From the NCBI RefSeq assembly GCF_030272615.1, contig NC_081406.1, positions 263,902,624-263,966,623 of the forward strand: DNA of 64,000 nucleotides, given 5' to 3'. Below are positions 1 to 11,182 of the stretch, in pieces. Made by a program: the position numbers and the translations under genes. Under the pieces are notes generated by a model. It did not search any database, was not told the origin of the DNA, and saw only the letters and a program-made list of their open reading frames with translations. Positions within the stretch are counted from its first letter, which is position 1, and the number at the start of each line of letters is the position of its first letter. The DNA is from Cryptomeria japonica. Its lineage: Eukaryota; Streptophyta; Pinopsida; Cupressales; Cupressaceae.

Positions 1-3000
1 ATAGCAGTGAGATGTGGTAAACTCCGTTACTTGAATCTCAAATGGTGTGTTGGGATATCTGATTCAGGCATTGAAATGGTTGCTGTTAAGTGCAAAGAAC
101 TTAGGTTTCTTGATCTTTCTTACTTACAGGTATGCAGAGTTCAATCCAACCATCCAAATTCTCTGTGGAAAATAAAACTAGTTATCAAAACATGCTTTTA
201 TAATTTTATTTCAAGGTCCATTGTCTGATGCTACTCACATGATAGAGAACATGGTCAAAAATATTTTATGGTAGTCTGCTGACCAAATGATATTAAGTGA
301 TTTCTTAGAAGAAATACGTTAAAACATAATTTATAAGGTGTGTTTATATGTATGATAAACTAGGCCAGTCTGAGGAGATAGTGAATGGCATCATCGTGGT
401 GCATTTGCCTTCTGTCCTACGTTGACAAGTCCTCATCTTTGATTGATAGGCCAAGGTTGTTCTGTTTACAAAAGTAGGGATTTAAGAGGTTCAAGTATAT
501 ATAGAACTAACCAGTACTAATGCTGGTGATATAATATAATAATAGAACATATTTCTTCCTTTTATGGCTAAAAAGGAATTTTCTTCTGTTGTAGAATTGT
601 TGAGCCTGAAACGTGTAGCTATCCTTCATTGCCAATTTGTTATTCTGTGTGCTGTTCATACATGTAGCTTATTGATGGATTTGCCTGAGCCCATTCCATT
701 AGAATGCCCTCAAAAAGGTTAGAATTCATTAGTGTATGCTCTGGAAATATGAAAATTGGAGAAACGGTTTGACAGATCCTATGCATGGTCATATGTGCCT
801 GCATTTTTTCCTTATTATTGTTGAAAATTACTATTGACCTTTTATGCAAAAGAGAATGTTACTGGTACTAAAAAGGTCATTCTATAAATTCTTAGGATTG
901 CTGATCATCAGGGAGCATTCTTCCTTTAAATGGGCAAATGTGGATTTATTGACATTGTAGTGTGGAAGAGCTGAACTCTTAAAGTTTATGGTGATTTTCA
1001 GGGATACTATTAATCCAGCGTTTTGTGTTGCAGATAACAAACAAATCTATAGCTTCTGTAGCACAGCTTGAGTACCTAGAGACCTTGGTACTGGTTGGTT
1101 GTGTCTCAGTAGATGACGAAGGCCTTGATTTTCTCAAAGATGGCTGCAAATCGTTGCAGGTATGTTGGAAGTTATTGCATCAATATTGGAAATATCTGCC
1201 CAACATTCTAAAAACCTAGGAATTGTATTTCACTTTTTCACTGGTAAATTATACGTAATGTTCTTCTATTGTATTTTTAAAGCTTTTAGTTTTTGGACAA
1301 TCTTAGGATAATGGGTTGGATGGTGCAATAACCATGGAAGCTGATGATAGCTGGTTATGTTCTTGCATGCGCTTTACCGAATTTTGTAATTGGACAGAGT
1401 GTAGCTTGTTGTGCTTGTTCTCGAAACTTTGAGACTGGATATTATTTTGGATTTTCAAGAATTTCTGTTATAAGTATGTGATACTTGGATGATTCTATAT
1501 TTACAGAGACTTGACGTTTCAAAGTGTCAGAATGTGAGTTGCAATGGCATAATCTCTGTTACAAGTGGTTCTATACCCTTGCAGCAACTTACATTGGCCT
1601 ATTGTGTTCCGGTAAGTTTTAGATGATTGCATGACCTAACTTTGATAAGCTTATTTCAGGTGTCTCATTAAGTGAATGTGTATTTTGTGAACAGCAGGTC
1701 ACAAGTGCTATTTTTGCATCTTTGCAAAAGTTTGAAAGTCTCCAGTCAATTAAATTTGATGGCTGTGAAGTTTCTAGCTCAGGGCTCGAGTCTATTGGGA
1801 AGAGCTGCAAATATTTGCAGGAACTAAGCTTAAGTAAGTGTAGTGGTGCAACAGATGAAGGAATTTCTTTACTTGTGGCAGGTTGCAGAGACTTGAGAAT
1901 TGTGGACCTCACCTGCTGCCACAATCTCACTGATGTTGCTGTTTCAGCCATTGGAATGTCTTGCACAAATCTTTCATGTCTCAAGATGGAATCATGTAGC
2001 TTGGTCACTGAGACAAGCTTAAATGTGTTAGGTGATAACTGTCACTTTCTGGAAGTCCTTGACCTCACCGACTCTAGCATAAACAATACAGGTCTTTAAC
2101 ATTCTTTCGATACTTAAATTGATAATATAGCTAGGTTATTTACTATCGTGATATGTATTTGTCAAATCATATTGTCAGTGCACGTACTTTGTAGTACTGT
2201 AGTAAGAATTAAATGCTATATATTTGTGCAGGATTGAAGTTCATTTCCAGATGCTCGAAATTGACTACCTTAAAATTAGGAATATGTGAAAGTATATCTG
2301 ATGAGGGATTAACATATATTGGTGCTCACTGCTCAGATCTTCTAGAACTTGATTTATACCGGTAGCACTTCTTTTTGAAGAGTGTCATTATAGAAATTTT
2401 GACTTTGTTAATTTTTCATTTGTTTTTCAGTGTCTGGTAGATTTTGAGACCTTGAATTAGCAAATTTAAGTTTCTACTTATGAATATTGTAATTTGCAGG
2501 TCGGCAGGAGTTGGTGATGTTGGATTAGCAGCAATTGCCTGTGCTTGCCCAAAGTTGAAGATATGCAATCTCTCATATTGCATAGCGATCACAGATGAAT
2601 CACTAAAATCTCTTTCTCAACTTGAAGGGCTTCACAACCTTGAGATTCGAGGTTGTATTCATGTAACTTCTGCAGGACTTTCTGCCATTGCCATGGGATG
2701 CAGGCATTTGGTAGAGTTAGATATCAAGAGGTGCTGTTGTGTTGATGATGTGGGATTAGTGACTCTTGTTCATTGTTGCCAAAACCTGAGACAGGTAATT
2801 TATTTTGTGTGGGGATTGTATGTCATCACTGATTATCAATATTTTTCCTTTTTTCTTTCAAGGATGATGTTGAAGTTTGGAAGGTGTGCCCTATGCAGAT
2901 AAACATTTCATACTGTCCAATTTCAGATGTTGGGATGTTGGCATTAGCCAATCTCAGTTGCTTGCAAAATATAAAGCTAGTGCATCTCAGGAATGTGTCT

Positions 3001-3150
3001 TTAGATACCTTTGCATTTGGTCTTTTAGCTTGTAAGAGCTTAAAGAAAATCAAAGTTCTGAAACATCTGAAATCGCTCCTACCACCAGGTATATTTGAAC
3101 ACTTGGAAGAACAAGGCTGCAGAATCCGGTGGATGGATAAGCCTCTTTGA
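1..3150 (+). CDS. FBL3: F-box/LRR-repeat protein 3-like gene, 3' seven exons (5' end outside window)
   Basis: Spliced coding sequence: 1-129, 1034-1159, 1507-1611, 1698-2091, 2232-2361, 2500-2794 and 2899-3150, stop TGA at 3148-3150. All introns are GT-AG and the exon phases join into one open frame of 476 codons plus stop. The product is a run of leucine-rich repeats of the cysteine-containing F-box type, with recurring patterns such as LKWCVGISDSGIEMVAVKCK and LSKCSGATDEGISLLVAGC. The order and wording of the repeats, including KMESCSLVTE and ELDLTDS, match what I know of plant FBL3 (Arabidopsis At5g01720 type). Family members run to roughly 650 residues, so the missing N-terminal part should carry the F-box. 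Known family role: substrate-recognition subunit of an SCF ubiquitin ligase, with the LRRs binding the target. The substrate cannot be told from sequence. No stop or frameshift is seen, so this is the only apparently functional gene here. Confidence 0.9.
1691..1697 (+). promoter_or_regulatory. Tandem splice acceptor (NAGNAG) of intron 3
   Basis: The 3' end of the 86-bp intron reads ACAGCAG, giving two AG acceptors three bases apart. Using the first would add one glutamine codon before the Val-Thr-Ser that opens exon 4. Both choices keep the frame. I placed the exon at 1698 by comparison with family protein order. Confidence 0.6.
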
Positions 3151-3188
3151 TGTAATTGACAGTTTTGTAATGTTGGATTCATGCTTTT

Positions 3189-3282
3189 GGAAATGAACAA
3201 TTTTTTAAAACATGAACCGGAAAAGGTACAGCTTTGGAGATGAACAATTTTTTGAAACCATGAATGGGGAAAGTTTTGTCTT
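3189..3282 (+). repeat. Two-copy 47-bp tandem repeat just after the FBL3-like stop codon
   Basis: Copies at 3189-3235 and 3236-3282 both contain ATGAACAATTTTTT followed by an AAAACATGAA-like stretch, with several substitutions between them. The repeat lies 39 bp after the stop and is probably within the 3' UTR. No polyadenylation signal could be fixed with confidence. Confidence 0.7.
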
Positions 3283-3897
3283 TGTATAGGTCCATTCTTT
3301 TTATGTATGCCCATCTCAAATGTTGCAGATTTAAATCTCAAGCTCTTCCTATGCTGCTTGCTGTTAATCTTTTATTTATTTTTGTTTTTTAATCAAGTGT
3401 ACTAATATATGTGAATGTTATATGTGTCTTGTGATTTAAACATTGCATGCTTTTTGGTGACCTTACCGGATTCATATTTGGTCGAGAGTTCATTTTTAAG
3501 TTCAACATATGAGGATTGAAGACAACTTTTTCATTTTGGAGTTTGCCATAGAATTATACTCACGTATAGAGTAGATACCCCCTATTGTTGGCGATCAAAC
3601 CCTCTTTCCCTCTTTCAAATTAGTATAAATTGTATTTAGATTTTTGAATGAGAAAATCCTTATAAGCAAAGCTTGTCCTTAAGGTAGTAGACTGAGAATT
3701 TTACTGTGTTCTTATAAATATAGATTGTATAAAACTTAACATGATATAATTGGAGGAGAGTATATATATATTCTGCTGGAAGGAACTAACTACATGCTAC
3801 ACCACAAGAAAGAATTATCTGACTATCCACAGAATGTGTTATCCACACATGATTCCTCTCCAAAGAATTAAACTACATGTTGACACCATGAGTATTA

Positions 3898-4166
3898 TGA
3901 AGTTATCACCAATGGCTGCAGGAAAATGAGTGGAGAAAACTTTAGCCAAAGAGACCCTCGGGGGACATTTCTTGGTAATCGTTGAGGGAGCCAGTGTTGC
4001 AGTTAACAAGTTGGAAGCATTTGTAGCTTGTGAGGAAGATCACCAAATGGCTGCAGGAGAACGAGTGGAGAAAACTTTAGCCAAAGGGACCCTAGGGGGA
4101 CATTTGTAAAAGGGAGCCATTGTTGCAGTTATCAAGTTGGAAGCATTTTTAGCTTGTGAGGAAGAA
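3898..4166 (+). repeat. Two-copy tandem duplication, period about 137 bp
   Basis: The first copy (about 3898-4035) and the second (about 4036-4166) share GGCTGCAGGA, GAGTGGAGAAAACTTTAGCC and AAGTTGGAAGCATTT in the same order, with small indels. There is no protein-coding signal across both copies. Origin unknown. Confidence 0.75.
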
Positions 4167-7100
4167 AAGCCCAGAGCATGGTTCCTGATTTTAGCATTTA
4201 TGTGTTTTGTGCAACACAAGTAGGTTGTAAAGTGATTTGAAGAAAAACTTGATAAATGTTTGAGGATAATCAGAAATATAGTGGCAGCTGAATGTATAGT
4301 GCCACAAAATGATGGTTAGCTGCTGAAAGGAACAATGTACATCTTTGGTGTTCAGGGCTTTCTGCTTTAAGTTTTTTGAAGTGCAGCATCAGTGCCTCAA
4401 ACTTTATAGTAAATCACTTATATGGCAGAGTGTCCATTGGTTATCTTCTTTAAGGAACAAAGTCTTAATTCTCACTATCACCTTATGCTCAGGGTTTGGC
4501 ACTGTTAGCAATCAAACGTGCCTCCCCACAGATACTGAAGACTTGCACCAATCTCAAGGCCAGGTAATGTCAATGTAGGTGATGCCTAGGACTCAGTGAT
4601 CAGACAATGGCATGAATGCGTTAATTCTTGGGAGTGGGCATGCTCACCTTTGGCTTTGGGCTCAGTGAAACCAAGTAGAGTGTTCTGAGAGGTATCCTTG
4701 AGGGGGGTTCCGGTAGAGGATAATAAGCAACATTAGCCAATTACAACCATATCCAATGTATGCATGACCCAAAGGTTTGTCACTATGACAAAAACTAATT
4801 GATTTTGTGTAAAACCCCCCTTTTTTAAGTGTATAAAAAAACATAATCATTGTACATGTGCAAGATGTGTGTAATTGTTACAGTTTATTCAAAATATTCC
4901 TTAGGTTAAAATCATATAATCATGAATTCAAATAGAACTCTTACCTACTTCTAAACTACTAAAGGTATCATATATGCATTTTGATAGTTATGCGTTTGAT
5001 CATTAGCCTACATGTCTGATGCCTATTCTGATGGGTAACAAAGTCCCAAAGTGCAAAGAAGGCACACTTGCAAATCACCGTTGAAACTACATGCTTACAT
5101 GCACAAGAATCAGAGATGTTGTCATACAATTAAGCATACTCAATAATCCATACCAATGCTGCAAAAACCCACATGAAACAAATGAATGGCCACCTCAAAA
5201 GCTTTGCAATGATTTTAAACATAGTCATTATCATCAAACCCTTGTTACAATCATGTCAGAAAATGTAGCTAGAGGAAACCCACAACTAGGCTTGAAGATT
5301 TACAAATCGCCATGGAGACATTCAATTATAGGCACAACTGCCATTTGTAACCCTTCCTGGGACTTACAAAATGTTTTACTGAACTAATAGATTGGATTTG
5401 TGAAATTAAAACCCTAGACAACACTTTGAAACTTACAACCCTTGGAAGTAACAAAAATGATGTACTTTGAAACTTACATCCTTGTATTTATAATGTTTCA
5501 ATTACAAGCATTTTGATATCTCATTGGGGGTTGTAGGATTCTTTTGTGAGTCGAGGCATTCAATGTGTTAATCATCTTCATATAAAATAAACCTCTTTGG
5601 ATTAGATGTTCAGTAACGTAAGGTAGTGAGAATGTCCTTGTGTACAAAGAGTACATTTATGACTCGGATTGCTCGGGGTCAGATAATCTATAAAATGCTG
5701 GTTCAGTGTGGAGAATATGGGTTGTTTGAGAATGGAAAATCGTTGTGTCATGTCTCTGTCCCCTCAATTCGACTCCCCCTCAATGGAAATTTCCGGGTGC
5801 CAATCCCGCCCTACTATTCTCAAGGGACAATGGCTAGGGTTTGGATTTATGGTGCACAATTATCCATATGGGCTTGCATGTGGATATGGGCTTTTGAGGA
5901 GGCTAATGACAGTGTGGCTAGAATTAAATAGTAGTAATTGTTTATTGCATAAGATTTTGATAATTAATGATGCCTCGAAAAATGTTGAGGGATGTGGACC
6001 AATGTGCTCAATTGTCAAGGTTCCACAAAAACTCATTCTTGAATAGTGCTCAAATGGTCAAAAACATCTTGTAAGCTTGAGAGACGAGACTTAGGAAAAT
6101 TGGGTACCAAGGTGCCATCATGGATTTGGAGTTGGGAATCATGGAATTCACATGTTGAAGAAATGTTTGGACTTAAAGAAATGGAGGAACAAGATTTGTG
6201 GTTTGGGATATCATATGATAGTTTTCTTAATGTATGTTGGTATTAGGAATCTTGAAGAGCTAAAAGGAGAAAGTGTGAAAAGGAGAAAGGGATGGGAAAT
6301 TTGCATACTTACTACCATGGGGAAAAAGTAGAGAGGTAGGATGGAATTGTGAGAGCCTTAAGAAAAACAATGAATGGAATAGTGGGGATCAAATTTTGGA
6401 ATTGCGATTTACAAGGTGCACTTTTGGGAGGAAGGAATGGTGAGCCTTGAAAATCCACAAGAAGAGCGAAAGTGGTTGTGGGTCAAGGAATAGGAATGCT
6501 TGATATTGAATGTGAAAGAATGAGGAGAGGAATGGGGAATCCATCAGAAAAAGGGGATTGGAAATGCATGATACCATTTGCCTATAAGGTAAAGGGTTAA
6601 TTGGAAATCTGAAAGCATGGGCCCAAAAACCAAAAATAAAGGAGGCGGCAAGAGAGAAAGCACAATCGATGCTCAGAGAAATCCAATGCCACAGAAAGAG
6701 GATTCAAGGATTGGGAAATTGTGATCCCAGAAAAGAGGAACCGAGTGATAGAGAAAACATGAATAGGGAATTGAGATTGTAGGGAGAAAGAGGAAAAGGC
6801 ACCAAAGCTAATGAAAACCCATCCAAGGCTAGAAATGAACTTAAGAACCTCCATTTTTACAAAAAATTGAATTTTTGTAAGTTGGGCACATGACAAAGCC
6901 CTAAAGAGATTAACCATGGCTGCCCATTGAAAGAATTATATAAATGAAAATAAATGATGGTCAGGATAGGCCAAGACAATAAAGGGAACACTGGACTTAG
7001 GAAGATTTTGCAATTTTAGGGCTTACCATATATAGTAGAGAGGAACATTGGCCAGTCTTAATTCCAAATGGAGTGGGTTTACACTTGGCATTACCTGCAG

Positions 7101-7185
7101 AAAAAAGCTTTACCAATTTTTAAGTATGAATTGGGTGAAAGTCTTCATCACCCTTGTGGGTGTCCTCTACCTTGTGCTGATATCA
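4167..7185. other. Non-genic sequence, no recognised element
   Basis: Only short open frames are present and none resembles a known protein. At 7,166-7,188, a stretch on the minus strand resembles the leader of a Copia-type element: a degraded match to the initiator-Met primer-binding site (TGATATCAGCAC against the usual TGGTATCAGAGC). No LTR pair was found to go with it. Confidence 0.4.
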
Positions 7186-7206
7186 TTTGATGTAATTGAC
7201 AGTTTT
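7186..7206 (+). repeat. 21-bp exact copy of the sequence spanning the FBL3-like stop codon
   Basis: The 21 bases at 7186-7206 are identical to 3146-3166, which includes the TGA stop of the gene (core TGATGTAATTGACAG). The flanking sequence differs on both sides of each copy. See the corresponding finding. Confidence 0.8.
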
Positions 7207-7980
7207 TAATTACAAGCAGTTCACAAACTAAGTGCAGATCCCACTATTTGAAGATTTTGCTCCACTATAACTTGGAAGCCTTCAGATTGAACTAGAACTC
7301 ATGTGACCAATGAGATTATATATATTTTGGTCATATAGGTCCTTCAAAAGATATGATGAAACCCTGTCAATGTTTAAACTAGAAGACAACGCACATATCT
7401 GTTTTTTGACTGAACTGGACAAAAGTCTTGTGCTTTCTTTATTCAATACAAAATGATTTATTGATCTTATTTATGATAAGACAAAGAAATGCTTGGATGT
7501 CTAGAATTGGGTACTGAGAAATATGAATTGAAATCTTGAAGCAAATCTCTTGAAGAATGATAGTAAACGAATTGCTATAAGATATGATCCTAGTAGTGAG
7601 ATAGAAAGAGAATTTAGTAATATCAGTTAGTGATGAGATGAGGTCACCTGGACCCAGCAGAACAATGAGTGGTGATAGACAAGTGAGAGATCATAAATTT
7701 TCAATTGCCAAAATTATTAGGATTGTAACTAAAGTCCAATAAAATAATTTAAGGTAGATATCCACGCAAGCTTCTATCCAAACCCAACTCTTGGTCAAGA
7801 TAAATCCAAATCATTTTTTTGACTGAATTGGGTATATTTAAAGCTATATGATTGAACATCTATAATATAAATATAAGTTGTTCAACTTAGATACCAATAG
7901 TTTCTTTGTTATAGATTCTAGCATGAGCAATGGAGTCTACACTTACGATAAGACACTTAAATAAAATATGTTTATTGATG
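7207..7980. other. AT-rich non-genic sequence
   Basis: No open frame, RNA gene or repeat that I can support was seen here. Confidence 0.4.
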
Positions 7981-8535
7981 TAAGCATTGATAGACTCTTT
8001 TGAATCTTTTTTAATACTAATGAAAGAGTTAAAAAGAGTGGGTTAGAGATTATTGATTTGAGATGGTTTTCACTTTTAAAAAAATGTTAAAAATATGTAT
8101 AGTGACGTAAGCATTAATAGATTCTTATGGATCATCTTTAATATTAATTAAAGAGTTAAAAAGACAGGTTAGAGATTATTGATTTGAGATGGCCTTTGCT
8201 TTCTAGAAAAGTGTTTGGTTTAGTTATTGGAGAATTCTAAAGTATTCGTTTATAACAAACAAAATTGTTAGTTTTGATAGACGTGATTTGAAAAACGGTA
8301 GATGTAATCATGTCACTAACTACTAGCATGGCTCTATAAAAAGTCAAAAAAGGTAGATTAGAGACTTCGATTTGAAATGGTCTTTAGCTTCTAGAATTTT
8401 TTTTGGTTTAATTATTGGACAATTGCAAGTATTTGTTATATAACAAACAAAATTCCGAGGTTTGATAGGAGTAATTTGAAAAACATTGGTTGATGAAAAT
8501 ATAAACATGTCACTAACCATTAGCATGACTATAAA
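7981..8535 (+). repeat. Overlapping two-copy tandem repeats with TATA-like ends
   Basis: A first block (TAAGCATT ... GATTTGAGATGG) occurs at 7981-8068 and 8108-8194. A second, overlapping block (TTAGAGA ... GATTTGARATGG ... TATAACAAACAAAATT ... ATGTCACTAAC ... AGCATGRCT) occurs at 8167-8340 and 8351-8535. Both copies of the second block end in CTATAAA. The copies differ by many point changes, so the duplication is old. It resembles a duplicated promoter or LTR U3 segment, but no transcribed unit was identified. Confidence 0.65.
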
Positions 8536-9882
8536 TAAGGGGCAATCATGAAATTGAGAATGGTGGTCTAAACATTTCAATTGTGATTTCAAAAACATTT
8601 CATTTCAATTTTTTTTTTCTCTACAACCAAAAAACTGGGAATCGAAATAACATGACTTTTTAGATGTTTAGGATGGTTGGGTCACTTTGGCACCCTTGAG
8701 TAAAGTAGAGCGACATACAAAAGTAAAGGAAGTCGAGGATTGGTCATTGGGTGAGTGAGAATCACAAAGCACTTGGCATATACACAAAACAAATATGCAA
8801 TGCGATTTGCTAGCACTCATGAATGACAAGAATAGTGAAACATTACAATCCCATCTTGGTGTACTAATTGATTGATAGTACATAAAATGTAATTACTATT
8901 TGGATTTTATCAAGCTAAGATTTTCCTCTCAAATTAAGGGTTTCTTGTTAGGAAAAAGATGTCTTAACCTTGCAATTACAAAATTTAACTATTTATAGTA
9001 AGTTTGCATTTGAGCATTGATGGGTAGCTTTTTTTCCCCAAAGCTAAGGAATTGCCAAATGAACATGTTGGTAAAGTCTTGACTCGTGATCATGTATGCT
9101 TTTCAAGTATTGAACTTTTCCTTCTTTTTTTTGTTAAATTTTAAAGTCAATTTTGAGGCACTTAGAGTCCATTTTGGGCTTGAAAGTGGTTATAGCTAGA
9201 AAGACAAGTTATAGCTTGATAGATCACTCCACAAACTTTTTAACAATTCAAATGGTTCATCAATACACCTCTTGAATTAAAAGTTATGGACTCCGAAAGT
9301 TGGATCTCCTAAATTGGAAAATGCGGAAATTTGTTGGACATAGAAAAGAGCTATAAGAGGGAGTTACATGTGTTGGTATGTGTTTTGACACATCATAGGT
9401 CATCTTTGATTGGAGATAAGTTGGACACTACTTTTTGGGCGGTTTTAGCTCAAGGTTTTGTAAATACAATTTGATGATTTCATGTATCATATCTACTATA
9501 TATTAGGTTCTTGAAATGTATATTGTGTGTGAGTCTTATAGATGTCGAGTTGCTTTTGGATCCTTTGGTTAGCAATATTTCTATGGAAGCTTTCTTTGTG
9601 AGTATGTTGCAATCTTGTTAATTTCAAAATAATATATTAGATGACTTGAAGTGTGAGTTTTTTAACTCTTGAAAGGGTTTTCCCAACATAAACCACTATG
9701 TTGTGGTATGAATTGTATTTATGCTATTTTGTTTAGTTTTTGTAACAGTCGTAAGTATCTGGAATTACTTTGCATAACCCTCCTCTCAAGATTAGTGTAA
9801 ATATTTCGTTACTTTAGCTTCCTTACATTTCCAAGGTGAAAGTTTGTATTGAGCTCACCTATGTTTTCTTACATTTTACTCA
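8536..9882 (+). other. Possible end of a decayed 5' LTR
   Basis: The stretch 9660-9720 (AAGGGTTTTCCCAACATAAACCACTATGTTGTGG) resembles in style the hairpin-like block seen in the Copia LTRs of this window. Position 9882 ends in CA directly before a primer-binding-site-like sequence. No partner LTR was found, so the start cannot be set. 8536-9050 shows nothing recognisable. Confidence 0.3.
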
Positions 9883-9895
9883 TGGCATTTGAGCA
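9883..9895 (+). other. Primer-binding-site-like sequence
   Basis: TGGCATTTGAGCA matches 10 of 13 bases of the initiator-Met tRNA-complementary TGGTATCAGAGCA common in plant LTR retrotransposons. It follows a CA dinucleotide that could end an LTR and lies about 600 bp before a + strand gag relic. Confidence 0.35.
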
Positions 9896-10499
9896 TAATT
9901 ACACTCCAATTTTTTATTGAAAATATTCTAGTAGTTTGTGTTTCAATATCAAAATGATTTCATACACACAATTTTAGTTTTTATAGCAATTACAAACCAA
10001 TTTGCTATAAAAAAAACGATTCAAACTCATGGGAAATCAATGTTAAATGGATTGTATGATGGTGACAAGGTACACAAGTGGTGGAAAACTAGTCCAAGAG
10101 AGTCCAAAGATAAGAACGCATAGTTGGAATCAAGGTACCGAGTGACTTGAGTACAAGTGTTTCATCCTTAAAGAGCTATGACAAGTAGGTAATGAAACAA
10201 CAACAATGAATAACTTAACAATATTAGTAAATAGCAAGACCTCAAAATCAAATGACAAAATCAATTATCTACCAATTTCCCAATTTGAGCTTTGACAAAG
10301 AAGTGTTGGAGATGATTAGGAGAAAAGAGAAGAGTGACAATGATCACATTTGGGAAGAAAGAGAGCTTAAGGTAAGAATTGGACATATCCCATTTAAAGG
10401 CAAATTTTAACTTTTAAAGGTCAAGTAGATGCAAAAATTATAGATAGTTGGATGAAACAAATGTAGGTGAATTTTAGTGTCCACAATGTGATTGAATTT
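9896..10499. other. Leader-like sequence before the gag relic, no gene seen
   Basis: AT-rich, with stop codons in all frames. It could be the untranslated leader or a decayed N-terminal gag part of the element whose relic follows. Confidence 0.3.
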
Positions 10500-11182
10500 T
10501 TAATAAATTTTCTTTGCTAGGTTAGAAATGAGTGGACATACTCTTGTATGGTGGGAAAGCTAACTATTTTCATTCGAGAAGAAACCAACAATATGTAGTT
10601 GGGCAAGCTTTAAAGATCTTCTAAGGAATTTTTTAATTCAATTGGTCATGAAACTAACCAAGAAATAAATGAATATACTTTAGGAAAATATGTGGTCAAA
10701 GTGTGAAAGACTACACAAGCATGATTTGTAGGCAAGCCATGATGCTAATCATGGACTTGGGAATGATATCGCCATTAAGAATCTTGGTAGGTTGCATGCA
10801 AAACTAATAAGGAAAGTCATCATAGCCAAACCAATTTATTTGGATGAAGCTTATGTGTTGGCAAATTACATTGATTGCAAGAAAAATAAAAGGTTGACGA
10901 GTCTCTTAAAAAACAACAACAATAAGATAAAGAACAACCAAGACAAGGGCAAACCATACTTGAAGGTTTGAATACCAATGTGGTAAAAAGTAAAAAAATT
11001 GGTGTTGTATTATAAGATTGACGATCACATAGAAAAATAAATATTGTGGGTTGCACTCTAATTTATACCTTGAAAAAAGGACCAAGGAGGACTTCAAGAA
11101 ATCTATGAATACCATTTGAGATGAATTGAAAATATAGGACAATTTGGGCATTGATGAAGTATTGATGAAAGATTGTTATGAG
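10500..11182 (+). pseudogene. Decayed retrotransposon gag fragment
   Basis: Broken + strand frames read TLVWWES, then a KDLLRNF-like stretch, then AMMLIMDLGNDIAIKNL and YLDEAYVLANYID. This order fits the plant Ty3/gypsy gag (retrotrans_gag) pattern of a WW motif, then W..FK..L...F, then a helical tail. A lysine/asparagine-rich stretch follows (around 10,880-10,950), where a linker to the zinc knuckle would be expected. Stops and frame changes are frequent and no zinc knuckle or pol was seen. It appears cut at about 11,183 by the gypsy-H LTR. Confidence 0.5.

Noticed and set aside
2826-3341. 171-residue open frame antisense to the last FBL3-like exon
   Set aside because: The sense strand is a spliced gene with clear LRR content, and the antisense frame has no supporting motif.
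3167-7185. LINE insertion flanked by the 21-bp repeat
   Set aside because: No poly-A or poly-T tail abuts either copy, and no reverse transcriptase or endonuclease motif lies between them.
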